A stretch of 63,584 nt of DNA from an uncultured Cytophagaceae bacterium (GCA_903898715.1 CAIUGL010000049.1:1-63584); one strand, 5' to 3'; positions 18,886 through 26,703 are shown, counted from the stretch's first letter. Notes: generated by a model not told the origin, from the sequence alone. Program-made: numbers and translations.

Positions 18886-20118
18886 ATGGAAACAGAAAAA
18901 ATAAGTTCGAAAGCCAAAATGCTCATTGCCGTAGCCGCTCTTGGCTATTTTGTTGACGTATATGACCTCATACTTTTTTCTGTTGTGCGTAATCCTAGCT
19001 TGAAAAGTTTGGGTTTATCGGGCGCTGAATTATTGAACCAAGGGCTGAACCTGATGAATGTCCAAATGGGTGGCATGCTGCTCGGTGGTATATTGTGGGG
19101 GGTATACGGCGACAAAAAAGGCCGCAAATCGGTTCTTTTTGGCTCTATTTTGCTTTATTCCATAGCTAATGCGCTGAATGGTTTTGTAACCGATTTAAAT
19201 ACCTATTGGGTTTTGCGCTTTATTGCTGGAATCGGATTGGCCGGCGAGTTAGGTGCTGGAATTACGTTAGTAAATGAAACTTTGCCTGCCTCTAAACGAG
19301 GAATAGGTACATTAATCATCGCTGGGGTCGGGGCAGCGGGTGCGGTGTTTGCACCGATTGTTGCCAGTTTAAGTGTTGATCCTGAGTGGTGGCGTACCTG
19401 TTATTTTATCGGAGGAGGCATGGGGCTAGCTTTATTGCTACTCCGGCTGGGCACGTTTGAGTCAAGTATGTATACAGGCATGCAGGCCGATGTTTCTAAA
19501 GGGAATTTCTTTCAGCTTTTTACTTCGTGGCCTACATTTAAAAAATATGTGTATTGTATTTTAATGGGTCTTCCCATTTGGTATATCATCGGGATTTTAG
19601 TTTTCTCTGCTCCCGAGATCACGCAGCTCATTGGCATTCAAGGAACCATCACAGGCGGAGACGCTATAATGTATTGTTACATTGGGCTTTCCGTAGGAGA
19701 TTTTGTTAGCGGTGCATTAAGCCAATGGTTCAAGAGTCGGAACAAGGTCGTGTTCTTATATCTCGTGTTAGCCTGGGGCCTTACCTTGTACTTCTTGTAT
19801 GTGGCAACCGATGTTTCGCAAGTATTTGCGAATACACTCATAACCGCCTTAGGTTTTTTGGGGGGTTATTGGGCCGTATTTTTGACGGCGTCGTCGGAGC
19901 AATTTGGCACCAACATCCGCATGACGGTGACGACAACGGTACCCAATTTTGTTCGGGGTGCCTTGATTCCCATCAGCTTGCTATTTAAATTCCTCATTCC
20001 ATCGCTCGGTCTTATTCATGCGGCAGCATGGGTAGGTGCGCTATGTTTTAGTTTGGCCTTATTTGCCATCAGCCAACTGAAGGATACCTTTGGTAAATCG
20101 CTAGACTTCGTTGAGTAA
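18886..20118 (+). CDS. MFS permease, sugar/metabolite:H+ symporter type
   Basis: A 410-residue major facilitator with about twelve membrane segments. Helix 1 carries acidic residues (GYFVDVYDLILF) and the loop 2-3 signature is GDKKGRKSVLFG, as in proton symporters of the metabolite:H+ and sugar-porter groups. RFIAGIGLAGELGAGI in helix 4 fits the same groups. Substrate is not evident. It starts one base after the rodA stop and its own stop overlaps the ATG of the following kinase-fold gene (TAATG), so the two products are probably made together. Confidence 0.8.
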   Translation: METEKISSKAKMLIAVAALGYFVDVYDLILFSVVRNPSLKSLGLSGAELLNQGLNLMNVQMGGMLLGGILWGVYGDKKGRKSVLFGSILLYSIANALNGFVTDLNTYWVLRFIAGIGLAGELGAGITLVNETLPASKRGIGTLIIAGVGAAGAVFAPIVASLSVDPEWWRTCYFIGGGMGLALLLLRLGTFESSMYTGMQADVSKGNFFQLFTSWPTFKKYVYCILMGLPIWYIIGILVFSAPEITQLIGIQGTITGGDAIMYCYIGLSVGDFVSGALSQWFKSRNKVVFLYLVLAWGLTLYFLYVATDVSQVFANTLITALGFLGGYWAVFLTASSEQFGTNIRMTVTTTVPNFVRGALIPISLLFKFLIPSLGLIHAAAWVGALCFSLALFAISQLKDTFGKSLDFVE

Positions 20119-21140
20119 TGGCCTTAATCTCCAAGAAAAAGATACTTTATCGGATTAACAATCAGCTTCGGCGGTATTTGCATAAATACAATCGGGAGCA
20201 CGAGATGAATATATCGTATCAGGATTTATTGCGTTATGATAATGCGATCGTACTCTACGATAAAAATGGTGCAGATACGCTCTGGGAAACTGTTTTTTAC
20301 TCACCAGCGGATCAGCCGGAGGTCTATGAGGCACTCAAGCAAATCTATGCGGATTTGAAAACAGACGGGAATGAGGAGGTGATTAAACACTTAGTCATTG
20401 ATCGAGTAGATTATTGTACCTATGGAAATACGCATCCCTTTCGGATTCGTATTGTGAATCGGGTGAATGACAACTTTGATTATTTCTACATCAAAATTGC
20501 GGATGCCTCACGGGTGTATGGCTTAGAACTTGAGCATATTTTGTCGCCTAATCGCATCAACTACGTGACTTATGACAATACATTGGTGGAGGAGCATATT
20601 GCTGGAATTCCAGGGGATACATTTTTAAAGCAAGACTTGGAGGCTGAATTAGAATCCCCGATTCGTTTAGCCAAAGAATTTGTCAAGTTTAATGAGCGTT
20701 GTCTCGTGCAATTATTGGGGGATATGCATAGTGCCAATTTTGTGGTGATTACGAATCCTGATTTTGAGGAGATTTATTATCGAATTCGGCCAATTGACTT
20801 TGACCAACAGTGTTTTGAAGGAAAACGTTCGGTTTACATGCCACAGTACTTCAAGCAGAATAATGCCTTGATTGAGCTGGGGATGAAATATATGACGCCA
20901 GAATCTGTTTGGCAGTACCAAATCGAAGAGCGTTCCATGATCTCCAGTAGGCTTAAATCCGAAAGCCAGCGTGTGTCTGATTTAATGACGGTGATGTCGA
21001 AAGATGAGATTGCGCCTCAGGAAAATGTGGATCAATTAAAGAGTGAACTCGCGAAACATTACGATGATCCGCGTTTCTTGCAATGCAAAACGATGGGAGA
21101 GATTGTCTGGAATAGTCTCGATTTAGTGATGCGTCACTAA
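20118..21140 (+). CDS. Uncharacterised protein with an APH/kinase-like fold
   Basis: Not recognised as a named family. The 340 residues nevertheless show the landmarks of the aminoglycoside-phosphotransferase/protein-kinase fold in the correct order. These are Lys126 in FYIKIADA (beta-3 lysine position), Glu137 or Glu139 in GLELEH (alpha-C position), a hinge-like LVEEHIAGIPG, Asp202 and Asn207 in GDMHSAN (catalytic loop) and Asp227 in PIDFDQ (metal-binding position). No signal peptide is seen, so it is probably cytoplasmic. It is coupled by TAATG to the MFS permease, which suggests phosphorylation of the imported compound or of a protein partner (inference). Its stop abuts the stop of the convergent DUF423 gene with no bases between. 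Confidence 0.6.
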   Translation: MALISKKKILYRINNQLRRYLHKYNREHEMNISYQDLLRYDNAIVLYDKNGADTLWETVFYSPADQPEVYEALKQIYADLKTDGNEEVIKHLVIDRVDYCTYGNTHPFRIRIVNRVNDNFDYFYIKIADASRVYGLELEHILSPNRINYVTYDNTLVEEHIAGIPGDTFLKQDLEAELESPIRLAKEFVKFNERCLVQLLGDMHSANFVVITNPDFEEIYYRIRPIDFDQQCFEGKRSVYMPQYFKQNNALIELGMKYMTPESVWQYQIEERSMISSRLKSESQRVSDLMTVMSKDEIAPQENVDQLKSELAKHYDDPRFLQCKTMGEIVWNSLDLVMRH

Positions 21141-21512
21141 TTATTGTTTCAGCGTCCCGTAGGCCATGAAGCAGAATCCCGTGATGTAGGCCAAACCTCC
21201 CATAGGGGCAATCATTCCCCAAAACGTATTTTGCGTGATACAAATCAAATAGAGTGATCCTGGGAAAATCAAGCTGCCAGTAAAGATCAAATATCCGGCC
21301 GATTTTAACAGTCGGTTCGACACTTGTATTTGCCAAACGCCCAAAAGCAATAAGGTTAATCCGCCATACATTTGGTATTGTGCCGCCGTTTCAAAGGTAT
21401 CTAGGCGATTGATTTCGCGTAAATAGTCTTTCCAAGCATGCGCGCCAAAAGCACCAATAGCGATCGCTAATCCAGAAATTAATGAGCCTGTAAACAGTGA
21501 GAATTTTTTCAT
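21141..21512 (-). CDS. DUF423-family small membrane protein (YgdD-like)
   Basis: A 123-residue integral membrane protein of the DUF423 family, with four membrane segments. The N-terminal motif GAFGAHAWKDYL and the internal TFETAAQYQMYGGLTLL correspond to the conserved GAFGAH and AxxYQMYH-like segments of the family. The function is unknown. It lies downstream of atpH but behind a terminator hairpin, so it is probably expressed separately or by read-through. Confidence 0.85.
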   Translation of the reverse strand: MKKFSLFTGSLISGLAIAIGAFGAHAWKDYLREINRLDTFETAAQYQMYGGLTLLLLGVWQIQVSNRLLKSAGYLIFTGSLIFPGSLYLICITQNTFWGMIAPMGGLAYITGFCFMAYGTLKQ

Positions 21513-21523
21513 AAGGAAGAGCT

Positions 21524-21551
21524 AAAAAAAGGCCTTGTTCCCAAGGCCTTT
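21524..21551 (-). terminator. Terminator after atpH
   Basis: On the minus strand GGCCTTG, a four-base loop and CAAGGCC are followed by seven T residues. It ends the ATP synthase transcript directly after atpH, before the DUF423 gene. Confidence 0.85.
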
Positions 21552-21555
21552 CAAT

Positions 21556-22092
21556 TTAAGATGCTAAAGAAACTTTTAGATCATTGAGCTTCCGTCTAAT
21601 CGAGTCATCGATTTGTTGGTCGTCAACTTTTAAAATGAAACCTCCAATTAGGCTTTCATCTATTTGTTCGATCAATTCTACTTCTTTACCTGTGTAATCT
21701 TTGACAATCTTCGATACCGTCACTTTTTGTTCTGCCGTTAATGCAGATGCTGTTGTCACGGTTGCTTTTTGAATTCCTTTATAATCCGTGTACATCGAGA
21801 TGAATTCTTTCGCTACTGCTGGTAAAATTTTCTCGCGGTTTTTATTCGTAATGATCACGAATATACCGTATGTCACCGGGTTGAATTTATCTTTAAATAG
21901 CTTCGCTAATATAGCAAGCTTCGTATAATGCTTGATGATTGGGCTTTTCAGCGCTAATACTAATTCATAACTTCCTTCGCATGTTTCTGCGAAATCAATC
22001 ATATCCTTAGCTACTGCTTCTACGGCATTTTTTTCAATGGCGAAGTCAAGCAATGATTTAGCGTACCGGTGAGCTACAATTAATTCTGACAT
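21556..22092 (-). CDS. atpH: ATP synthase subunit delta
   Basis: The 178-residue delta subunit (OSCP homologue) of F-type ATP synthase, which fixes the F1 head to the peripheral stalk. It opens with the family-typical AHRYAKSLLDFAIEKN and closes with the conserved IGGFILKVDDQQIDDSIRRKL. It is the last atp gene here: a terminator follows and atpA/atpG are not found in the window, although they usually come next. Confidence 0.95.
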   Translation of the reverse strand: MSELIVAHRYAKSLLDFAIEKNAVEAVAKDMIDFAETCEGSYELVLALKSPIIKHYTKLAILAKLFKDKFNPVTYGIFVIITNKNREKILPAVAKEFISMYTDYKGIQKATVTTASALTAEQKVTVSKIVKDYTGKEVELIEQIDESLIGGFILKVDDQQIDDSIRRKLNDLKVSLAS

Positions 22093-22103
22093 GGTTTATT
22101 CGA

Positions 22104-22598
22104 TTATGATAATTTAACGTCAGCCATCCACTCAGTGACTAATTTCTCCTGAGCTGCTTTGTCTTTTAATTGGCTTTTTAACACTTTCTCAGCTAAGTCT
22201 AACGAAAGCGTTGCAGCTTCCTTGCGGATTGCTGCGACAGCACTAGCTTTTTCTTGCTCAAAAGAAACACGCGCTTTTTCAATTTCTTGATTGGCAGCTG
22301 TTTGTGCATCTAATTTTGCTTGTGCAATCATCGCATCAGACGCTTCTTTTGCTTGTTTGATCAATACATCGCGTTCCGCACGTGCAGAAGCAATTAATTG
22401 TTCGTTGCCAGCTTTCAACTCAGCCATTTCAGCACGTGTTGTTTCTGACAATTTGATCGCTTCGTCGATGGATTGCTCACGCTCAGCTAACGATTGAATG
22501 ATGGGTTTCCAAGCAAATTTGGCTAGAAGGAAAAATAGAATTCCAAAGACAAGCAATTGCCAGAAGATTAGTCCAAAGTCTGGGGTAATTAACTCCAT
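22104..22598 (-). CDS. atpF: ATP synthase subunit b
   Basis: The 164-residue peripheral-stalk subunit b. One N-terminal membrane helix (FGLIFWQLLVFGILFFLLAKF) leads into a long charged coiled coil rich in Ala, Glu and Lys (EREQSIDEAIKLSETT onward). The next gene, atpH, follows after 11 bases. The 129-base gap to atpE upstream is unusually long for this operon and holds two hairpins. Confidence 0.95.
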   Translation of the reverse strand: MELITPDFGLIFWQLLVFGILFFLLAKFAWKPIIQSLAEREQSIDEAIKLSETTRAEMAELKAGNEQLIASARAERDVLIKQAKEASDAMIAQAKLDAQTAANQEIEKARVSFEQEKASAVAAIRKEAATLSLDLAEKVLKSQLKDKAAQEKLVTEWMADVKLS

Positions 22599-22631
22599 GG
22601 TATATTAATATTTACAGTATTTCAATTTTAG

Positions 22632-22717
22632 AAAACGCAATTTGGCGCCTAATGCATTCCAAATTGCGTTTTAAATGTTTTGAATAAGGAATCCAAGGCT
22701 AACCCTTGGGCTTATTC
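22632..22717 (-). promoter_or_regulatory. Tandem intercistronic hairpins between atpE and atpF
   Basis: Two stem-loops lie in the atpE-atpF gap. The first has a perfect 14-bp stem (22632-22645 with 22659-22672). The second pairs GAATAAG with CTTATTC (22682-22688 and 22711-22717) around an inner CCAAGG/CCTTGG stem. Neither has a strong T-tract. They may stabilise the upstream mRNA or reduce read-through, so that more subunit c than subunit b is made; this role is inference. Confidence 0.6.
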
Positions 22718-22727
22718 TATTGGTTTC

Positions 22728-22973
22728 TTATTTCAAAGTAACCAATAGACAAATTACAGCAGCGAATAACGCAACCGCCTCAACGAAGGCAGCAACGATC
22801 AACATCGCACCCTGAATTTTTCCAGAAGCTTCTGGTTGGCGAGCGATAGCTTCCATAGCAGAACCACCGATGTTACCGATACCTACTCCAGCTCCTAAAG
22901 CAGCTAAACCAGCACCAATACCTGCAAGACCAAGACCTACAGAAACTTCTAATAAAATCGACAAAATAGACAT
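22728..22973 (-). CDS. atpE: ATP synthase subunit c
   Basis: The 81-residue proteolipid that forms the rotor ring. It has two membrane helices; the first is glycine-rich (GLGLAGIGAGLAALGAGVGIG), the loop carries ARQPEASGKIQ, and helix 2 contains the ion-binding glutamate in AAFVEAVALFA. No sodium-type signature is apparent, so proton coupling is likely. Confidence 0.95.
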   Translation of the reverse strand: MSILSILLEVSVGLGLAGIGAGLAALGAGVGIGNIGGSAMEAIARQPEASGKIQGAMLIVAAFVEAVALFAAVICLLVTLK

Positions 22974-23008
22974 ACGATTTGGGTTTATATAATAAAAAAA
23001 TTTACAAA

Positions 23009-24094
23009 TTAATGGTGATGCTCTTCTACCGCCGATCCGATATAATTCGATACTAACATCGTAAAGATGAAGGCTTGGATGAAGGCAACAATTAGCTCAA
23101 TTACGTTCATGAAAAGTGAGAAAGGAACTACAGCGAGTCCTAAAGCAGCATTTTCAAAAATGAAAATCAAGGATACTAAACTTAATAAAATGATGTGACC
23201 TGCCGTGATGTTTGCGAACAAACGAACCATTAACGAGAACGGTTTCATAAATACGCCCACAATTTCTACCGGGGTTAAGATAATTAACATCCATTTCGGA
23301 ACACCTGGCATCGCGAAGATGTGTGTCCAATAGGTTGACCGACCATTGAAGTTGGTGACAATAAAAGCAATAATCGCTAATACTAACGTTACCGCGATAT
23401 TTCCAGTTACGTTTGCTCCTCCTGGAATCAAGCCCAACATATTGTTAAACCAGATAAAGAAGAAGATCGTTAATAAATAAGGCATGAAACGACGGTAATG
23501 CTTTTCGCCAATGTTGTTCTTTGCAATTTCATCCCGAACGAAAATGATGATCGGTTCGAACATGGATTGAAGTCCTTTAGGAGCTCTGTGTGGATTGTCT
23601 TGGTATTTTTTACCGATTCCAATGAAGATTGTCAACAATAAAACAGCTGATATCAATAGGGAAGCCACGTTTTTGGTAATTGAAATATCATATACCTTCT
23701 CGCCATTTTCAGCATGAATTTTACCATGCTCCAAAACGAAACCATTATAAGGAACCTCCTCGTGGTGCTCATTTTTGAAATTAGACGAAGAAAAAACTTG
23801 TAGACCCGCTGATTGCGTATAAACTATACAAGGTAGCGGCAAAGTAGCATGGAAATGGCCCACAGTAAAGAAATGCCATTCGTGCTCATCTGCAATGTGA
23901 TGCAAGATTAATTTACCAGGATCAAATTTGGTAGATTCAGCTTCTTTAGTTGCCGGTACATTCGCATGAGCTTGCGTTGAATCATGTGTTACAGACTCCT
24001 CATTAGCGAGCAGTGAAAAGCTTGAAAAACTGAATAATAATCCAATGATTATATTTGAAAAATACATTTTCATTAAAAAAGTCTTAATCGGCAT
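23009..24094 (-). CDS. atpB: ATP synthase subunit a
   Basis: Subunit a, 361 residues, which forms the proton half-channels next to the c-ring. It carries an N-terminal signal peptide (IIIGLLFSFSSFSLLA) and a His-rich periplasmic extension of about 100 residues, as in other Bacteroidota, before the membrane domain. The conserved arginine is in SLMVRLFANITAGH, and the C-terminus is rich in His. An in-frame ATG at 24073 is an equally good start. The gene is 100 bases downstream of the atpI-like gene and 35 bases before atpE. Confidence 0.93.
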   Translation of the reverse strand: MPIKTFLMKMYFSNIIIGLLFSFSSFSLLANEESVTHDSTQAHANVPATKEAESTKFDPGKLILHHIADEHEWHFFTVGHFHATLPLPCIVYTQSAGLQVFSSSNFKNEHHEEVPYNGFVLEHGKIHAENGEKVYDISITKNVASLLISAVLLLTIFIGIGKKYQDNPHRAPKGLQSMFEPIIIFVRDEIAKNNIGEKHYRRFMPYLLTIFFFIWFNNMLGLIPGGANVTGNIAVTLVLAIIAFIVTNFNGRSTYWTHIFAMPGVPKWMLIILTPVEIVGVFMKPFSLMVRLFANITAGHIILLSLVSLIFIFENAALGLAVVPFSLFMNVIELIVAFIQAFIFTMLVSNYIGSAVEEHHH

Positions 24095-24194
24095 CGTAAT
24101 TCTTGCTTTTACTTTATTGATTTCTAATGATCAGCTAATTCGCTGATTAGCCGTTTTTAGGGCATAAAAAAATTAAATTTCAGTTAGCCTTTTT

Positions 24195-24554
24195 CTAAAA
24201 ACGTCGCAAGTTACGAAGCAAGCCAATTATTTCAAAATTTGCGCTACATAAATAGAGTACAAAAAAGTTGATTACGAACAAGTAAATTTCTGGGGTGCCC
24301 GAATAGGCGAAAAAACCAATGAACGAAAGGCTTAAAATGAAGCGTATGGTAAGATTAACCAATTGAAATTGGACGAATTTTTCTTTTCCGTCTTTTAGGC
24401 CAATTTGTGCAATGTTGAAAGTTAAATAGGACTGAAATACTAAAAATACAAAAATCATGCGTACGTCGGGATGTAACAACTGTGACCACGGGCTTACATG
24501 CACCGCATAGAGAATTGCAGCGAAGCCTATATAAAAGAGATTTAGTTGTTTCAT
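24195..24554 (-). CDS. AtpI-like membrane protein at the head of the atp operon
   Basis: A 119-residue protein with about four membrane segments (LFYIGFAAILYAVHV, MIFVFLVFQSYLTFN, FILSLSFIGFFAY, LFVINFFVLYLCSA). Its position directly before atpB and its topology match the poorly conserved AtpI-like proteins of Bacteroidota atp operons, so it is assigned mainly by context. The promoter box GATATTTG lies four bases before the ATG. Confidence 0.6.
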   Translation of the reverse strand: MKQLNLFYIGFAAILYAVHVSPWSQLLHPDVRMIFVFLVFQSYLTFNIAQIGLKDGKEKFVQFQLVNLTIRFILSLSFIGFFAYSGTPEIYLFVINFFVLYLCSANFEIIGLLRNLRRF

Positions 24555-24558
24555 GCGG

Positions 24559-24566
24559 CAAATATC
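24559..24566 (-). promoter_or_regulatory. Candidate -7 box of the atp operon
   Basis: GATATTTG on the minus strand matches seven of eight positions of TAnnTTTG and is followed by four bases (ccgc) and the ATG at 24554. No -33 TTG was found. Confidence 0.4.
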
Positions 24567-24575
24567 AAGAGAATT

Positions 24576-24606
24576 TTGGAATTTCCTGATTTCATGATTT
24601 ACTTTG
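24576..24606 (+). promoter_or_regulatory. Promoter of the SAM riboswitch-metX transcript
   Basis: TTG at 24576-24578, a 20-base spacer and TTACTTTG at 24599-24606 (seven of eight to TAnnTTTG). Transcription would begin about 25 bases before the riboswitch. Confidence 0.5.
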
Positions 24607-24637
24607 TCACCTCATTCAGTCGCTGTTAAGCATTGAA

Positions 24638-24748
24638 TTATAAAGAAGAAGGGAGAGACTAGGCTCATTGATCTTCTGGCAACCCGTCAAAATTTTGACC
24701 CCGGTGCTAATTCCTACCCCAGGCAAATGCCTGTTTAGGGAAATATAA
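24638..24748 (+). ncRNA. SAM-I-clan riboswitch
   Basis: S-adenosylmethionine aptamer in the metX leader. Core elements of the SAM-I class are present in order: P2 strands GAAGA (24645-24649) and TCTTC (24672-24676), GGCAACC (24678-24684), P3 formed by GTCAAAATTTTGAC (24686-24699), the GGTGCTAATTCC core (24703-24714) and P4 CAGGCAAATGCCTG (24720-24733). P1 is short: TTATA (24638-24642) with TATAA (24744-24748). The P1 3' strand ends seven bases before the metX ATG and no terminator hairpin is visible, so ligand binding probably controls translation initiation. SAM-IV or the SAM-I/IV variant would share the same core, so the subclass is uncertain. Confidence 0.88.
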
Positions 24749-24755
24749 ATCGTTA

Positions 24756-25835
24756 ATGATGCAAGCAGAATTTAGACACTATCACTATCCCCATACATTT
24801 CCATTAGAAAGCGGAGCATCGCTTCCTAAACTCGATTTGGCTTACCAAACTTGGGGTCAGATGAACGCCGCAGGTGATAATGTGATCTGGATTTGCCACG
24901 CATTCACGGGAAGTCAGGATGTTGCCGACTGGTGGCAAGGGTTGGTAGGGCTAGGTAAATTATTTAACCCGGAGAATAATTTCATTGTTTGTGCCAATAT
25001 TTTAGGTTCACATTATGGTTCCACGGGGCCATTGTCTACGGATCCATCAACGGGTAACCCCTATTTTCATTCATTTCCAGATATAAGTATTCGCGATGTT
25101 GTTCATTCATTTGAACTGTTACGAAAAGAATTGGGGATTCATCGAATTAAAACGTGTATTGGTGGGTCGATGGGTGGCCAACAAGCCGTTGAGTGGGGAA
25201 TTATATGTCCCGATTTGATTCAGAATTTGATTTTAGTGGCTACGAATGCGGTACATTCTCCTTGGGGAGTAGCGTTTAATGAGTCCCAACGGATGGCGAT
25301 CGAGGTAGATAAGACATGGGGCGAATCGCATCCAAAAGCAGGTATTGAGGGGATGAAAGCAGCTCGGGCCACGGCCTTGATTTCGTATCGTAACTATGAA
25401 ACGTATCAAGTGACCCAGTCCCGGCAAGACCATTCCTTAGAAAAAACATTACGTGCGGTATCTTATCAACGATACCAAGGGGAGAAGTTGGCCCAGCGTT
25501 TCAATGCCTACTCCTATTACATCCTTTCCAAAATGATGGATTCTCAGGATGTCGGTCGTAATCGCGGTGGAATTATACCTGCACTCAAGCAGATCAAATC
25601 GAACACCTTGGTGATTGGGATTAAATCCGACGCACTTTTTCCGATCGTTGAACAGGAGTTTTTAGCCAAACACATCCCCGGTGCTTCTTTTCAAGTTATT
25701 GATTCACTTTACGGGCACGACGGCTTTTTAATTGAAAGTGGTTTGATGACGAAGGCGATTCGCTTGTGGCAGAAACTTCAGCTGTTGGAAGTCAATCCGA
25801 TGGCGGAGTTCTTTCGGGAGTTAGAGCAATTGTAG
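24756..25835 (+). CDS. metX: Homoserine O-acetyltransferase
   Basis: An alpha/beta-hydrolase enzyme of 359 residues that acetylates homoserine with acetyl-CoA, the first committed step of methionine synthesis. The nucleophile is Ser138 in GGSMGGQQA; the catalytic aspartate and histidine are likely in IKSDALFP and YGHDGFLIES. AYQTWGQMNAAGDNVIWICHAF and ANILGSHYGSTGP are typical of MetX. The SAM riboswitch just upstream gives end-product control. A second ATG directly follows the first. Confidence 0.95.
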   Translation: MMQAEFRHYHYPHTFPLESGASLPKLDLAYQTWGQMNAAGDNVIWICHAFTGSQDVADWWQGLVGLGKLFNPENNFIVCANILGSHYGSTGPLSTDPSTGNPYFHSFPDISIRDVVHSFELLRKELGIHRIKTCIGGSMGGQQAVEWGIICPDLIQNLILVATNAVHSPWGVAFNESQRMAIEVDKTWGESHPKAGIEGMKAARATALISYRNYETYQVTQSRQDHSLEKTLRAVSYQRYQGEKLAQRFNAYSYYILSKMMDSQDVGRNRGGIIPALKQIKSNTLVIGIKSDALFPIVEQEFLAKHIPGASFQVIDSLYGHDGFLIESGLMTKAIRLWQKLQLLEVNPMAEFFRELEQL

Positions 25836-25887
25836 AGACGCGACACTTCGCGTCTTTTTAATTTAGACGCGAGGTATCGCGTCTCTA
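25833..25887. repeat. Double GACGCG hairpin; inverted repeat overlapping the metX stop
   Basis: TAGAGACGCGA (25833-25843) and TCGCGTCTCTA (25877-25887) form a perfect 11-bp inverted repeat whose first three bases are the metX stop codon. Within it are two smaller hairpins: GACGCG/CGCGTC followed by TTTTT (25837-25859), a likely metX terminator, and a second one around ggta. Such GTAGAGACGCGA-type palindromes occur as dispersed intergenic repeats in several bacterial genomes. Confidence 0.7.
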
Positions 25888-25893
25888 CTTTTT

Positions 25894-25901
25894 TATATTT
25901 G
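25894..25901 (+). promoter_or_regulatory. -7 promoter box of the SDR gene
   Basis: TATATTTG is an exact TAnnTTTG match and is followed by four bases (gcgt) and the ATG at 25906, indicating a nearly leaderless mRNA. The -33 region is occupied by the GACGCG repeat and lacks TTG. Confidence 0.5.
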
Positions 25902-25905
25902 GCGT

Positions 25906-26703
25906 ATGGAATTCAAAAACAAAATTGTCTGGATCACCGGAGCATCTTCTGGAATCGGAGAGGCTTTAGCCTATGAATTTGCTACCCAGGGAGCACATCT
26001 GGTCTTATCGGCGCGCAGAGAAAGCGAATTACAACGGGTGGCTCAGACTTGCGAAACGCATGGAGGAAGCGTGTTGGTCTTGCCCTTTGATATGGTGGAT
26101 CTTCCATCACATTCCAAACAAGTCAACCAGGTTTTGCAGACATTTGGTCGAATAGATGTGCTGGTATTAAATGCTGGAGTGAGCCAACGGTCTTTTGTGT
26201 TGGATACTAAATTTGATGTGTACCGGAGTTTATTTGAAGTGAATTTCTTTTCGATTGTGCATTTGGTCCAACAAGTTATTCCGGTGTTTCAAAAACAGCA
26301 TGCGGGTGTTTTTGTACCAATTGCCTCTGTGGCTGGCCGAATTTCTACCCCGCGTCGGGCAGCTTATGGAGCCACGAAACATGCCTTAATTGGGTTTTTC
26401 GATTCAGTGCGCGCAGAATTACATGAACACGGAGTTCAGGTTTCCACCATCATGCCAGGTTATATCCGTACGGAAATATCCTTGCATGCGATGAATGAAG
26501 ATGGTGAAAAATATGGAAAAATGGACCCTAATCAAGCCAAAGGACTTGATCCAAATATCACCGCCCAAAAAATAGTTCATGCCGTTTCTCAGGGCAAAAA
26601 CTACTTTTTTGTTGGCGGAGCTTTAGAGAGATTTGGCTTACTTGTACAACGCCTCTTCCCATCCATCGTGCCTTGGATGCTTCGAAAAATTAAGAATACC
26701 TAG
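25906..26703 (+). CDS. Short-chain dehydrogenase/reductase
   Basis: A 265-residue classical SDR oxidoreductase. The cofactor motif is TGASSGIGEA (residues about 11-20), with LVLSARRESEL suggesting NADP preference, then LVLNAGVSQ, the catalytic serine in PIASVAGR and YGATK with the active-site Tyr and Lys. The C-terminus is hydrophobic and basic (LLVQRLFPSIVPWMLRK), as in dehydrogenase/reductase 7-like SDRs, and may attach to the membrane. Its end overlaps the convergent symporter gene by four bases. Substrate unknown. Confidence 0.88.
   Translation: MEFKNKIVWITGASSGIGEALAYEFATQGAHLVLSARRESELQRVAQTCETHGGSVLVLPFDMVDLPSHSKQVNQVLQTFGRIDVLVLNAGVSQRSFVLDTKFDVYRSLFEVNFFSIVHLVQQVIPVFQKQHAGVFVPIASVAGRISTPRRAAYGATKHALIGFFDSVRAELHEHGVQVSTIMPGYIRTEISLHAMNEDGEKYGKMDPNQAKGLDPNITAQKIVHAVSQGKNYFFVGGALERFGLLVQRLFPSIVPWMLRKIKNT

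Noticed and set aside
23009-24094. Long N-terminal extension and His-rich tail of ATP synthase subunit a as a novelty
   Set aside because: A signal peptide and periplasmic extension on subunit a are common in Bacteroidota, so this was treated as ordinary.
24130-24165. ATCAGC/GCTGAT hairpin between the atpI-like gene and atpB
   Set aside because: It is a short six-bp stem without a T-tract and is too weak to call a regulatory element.
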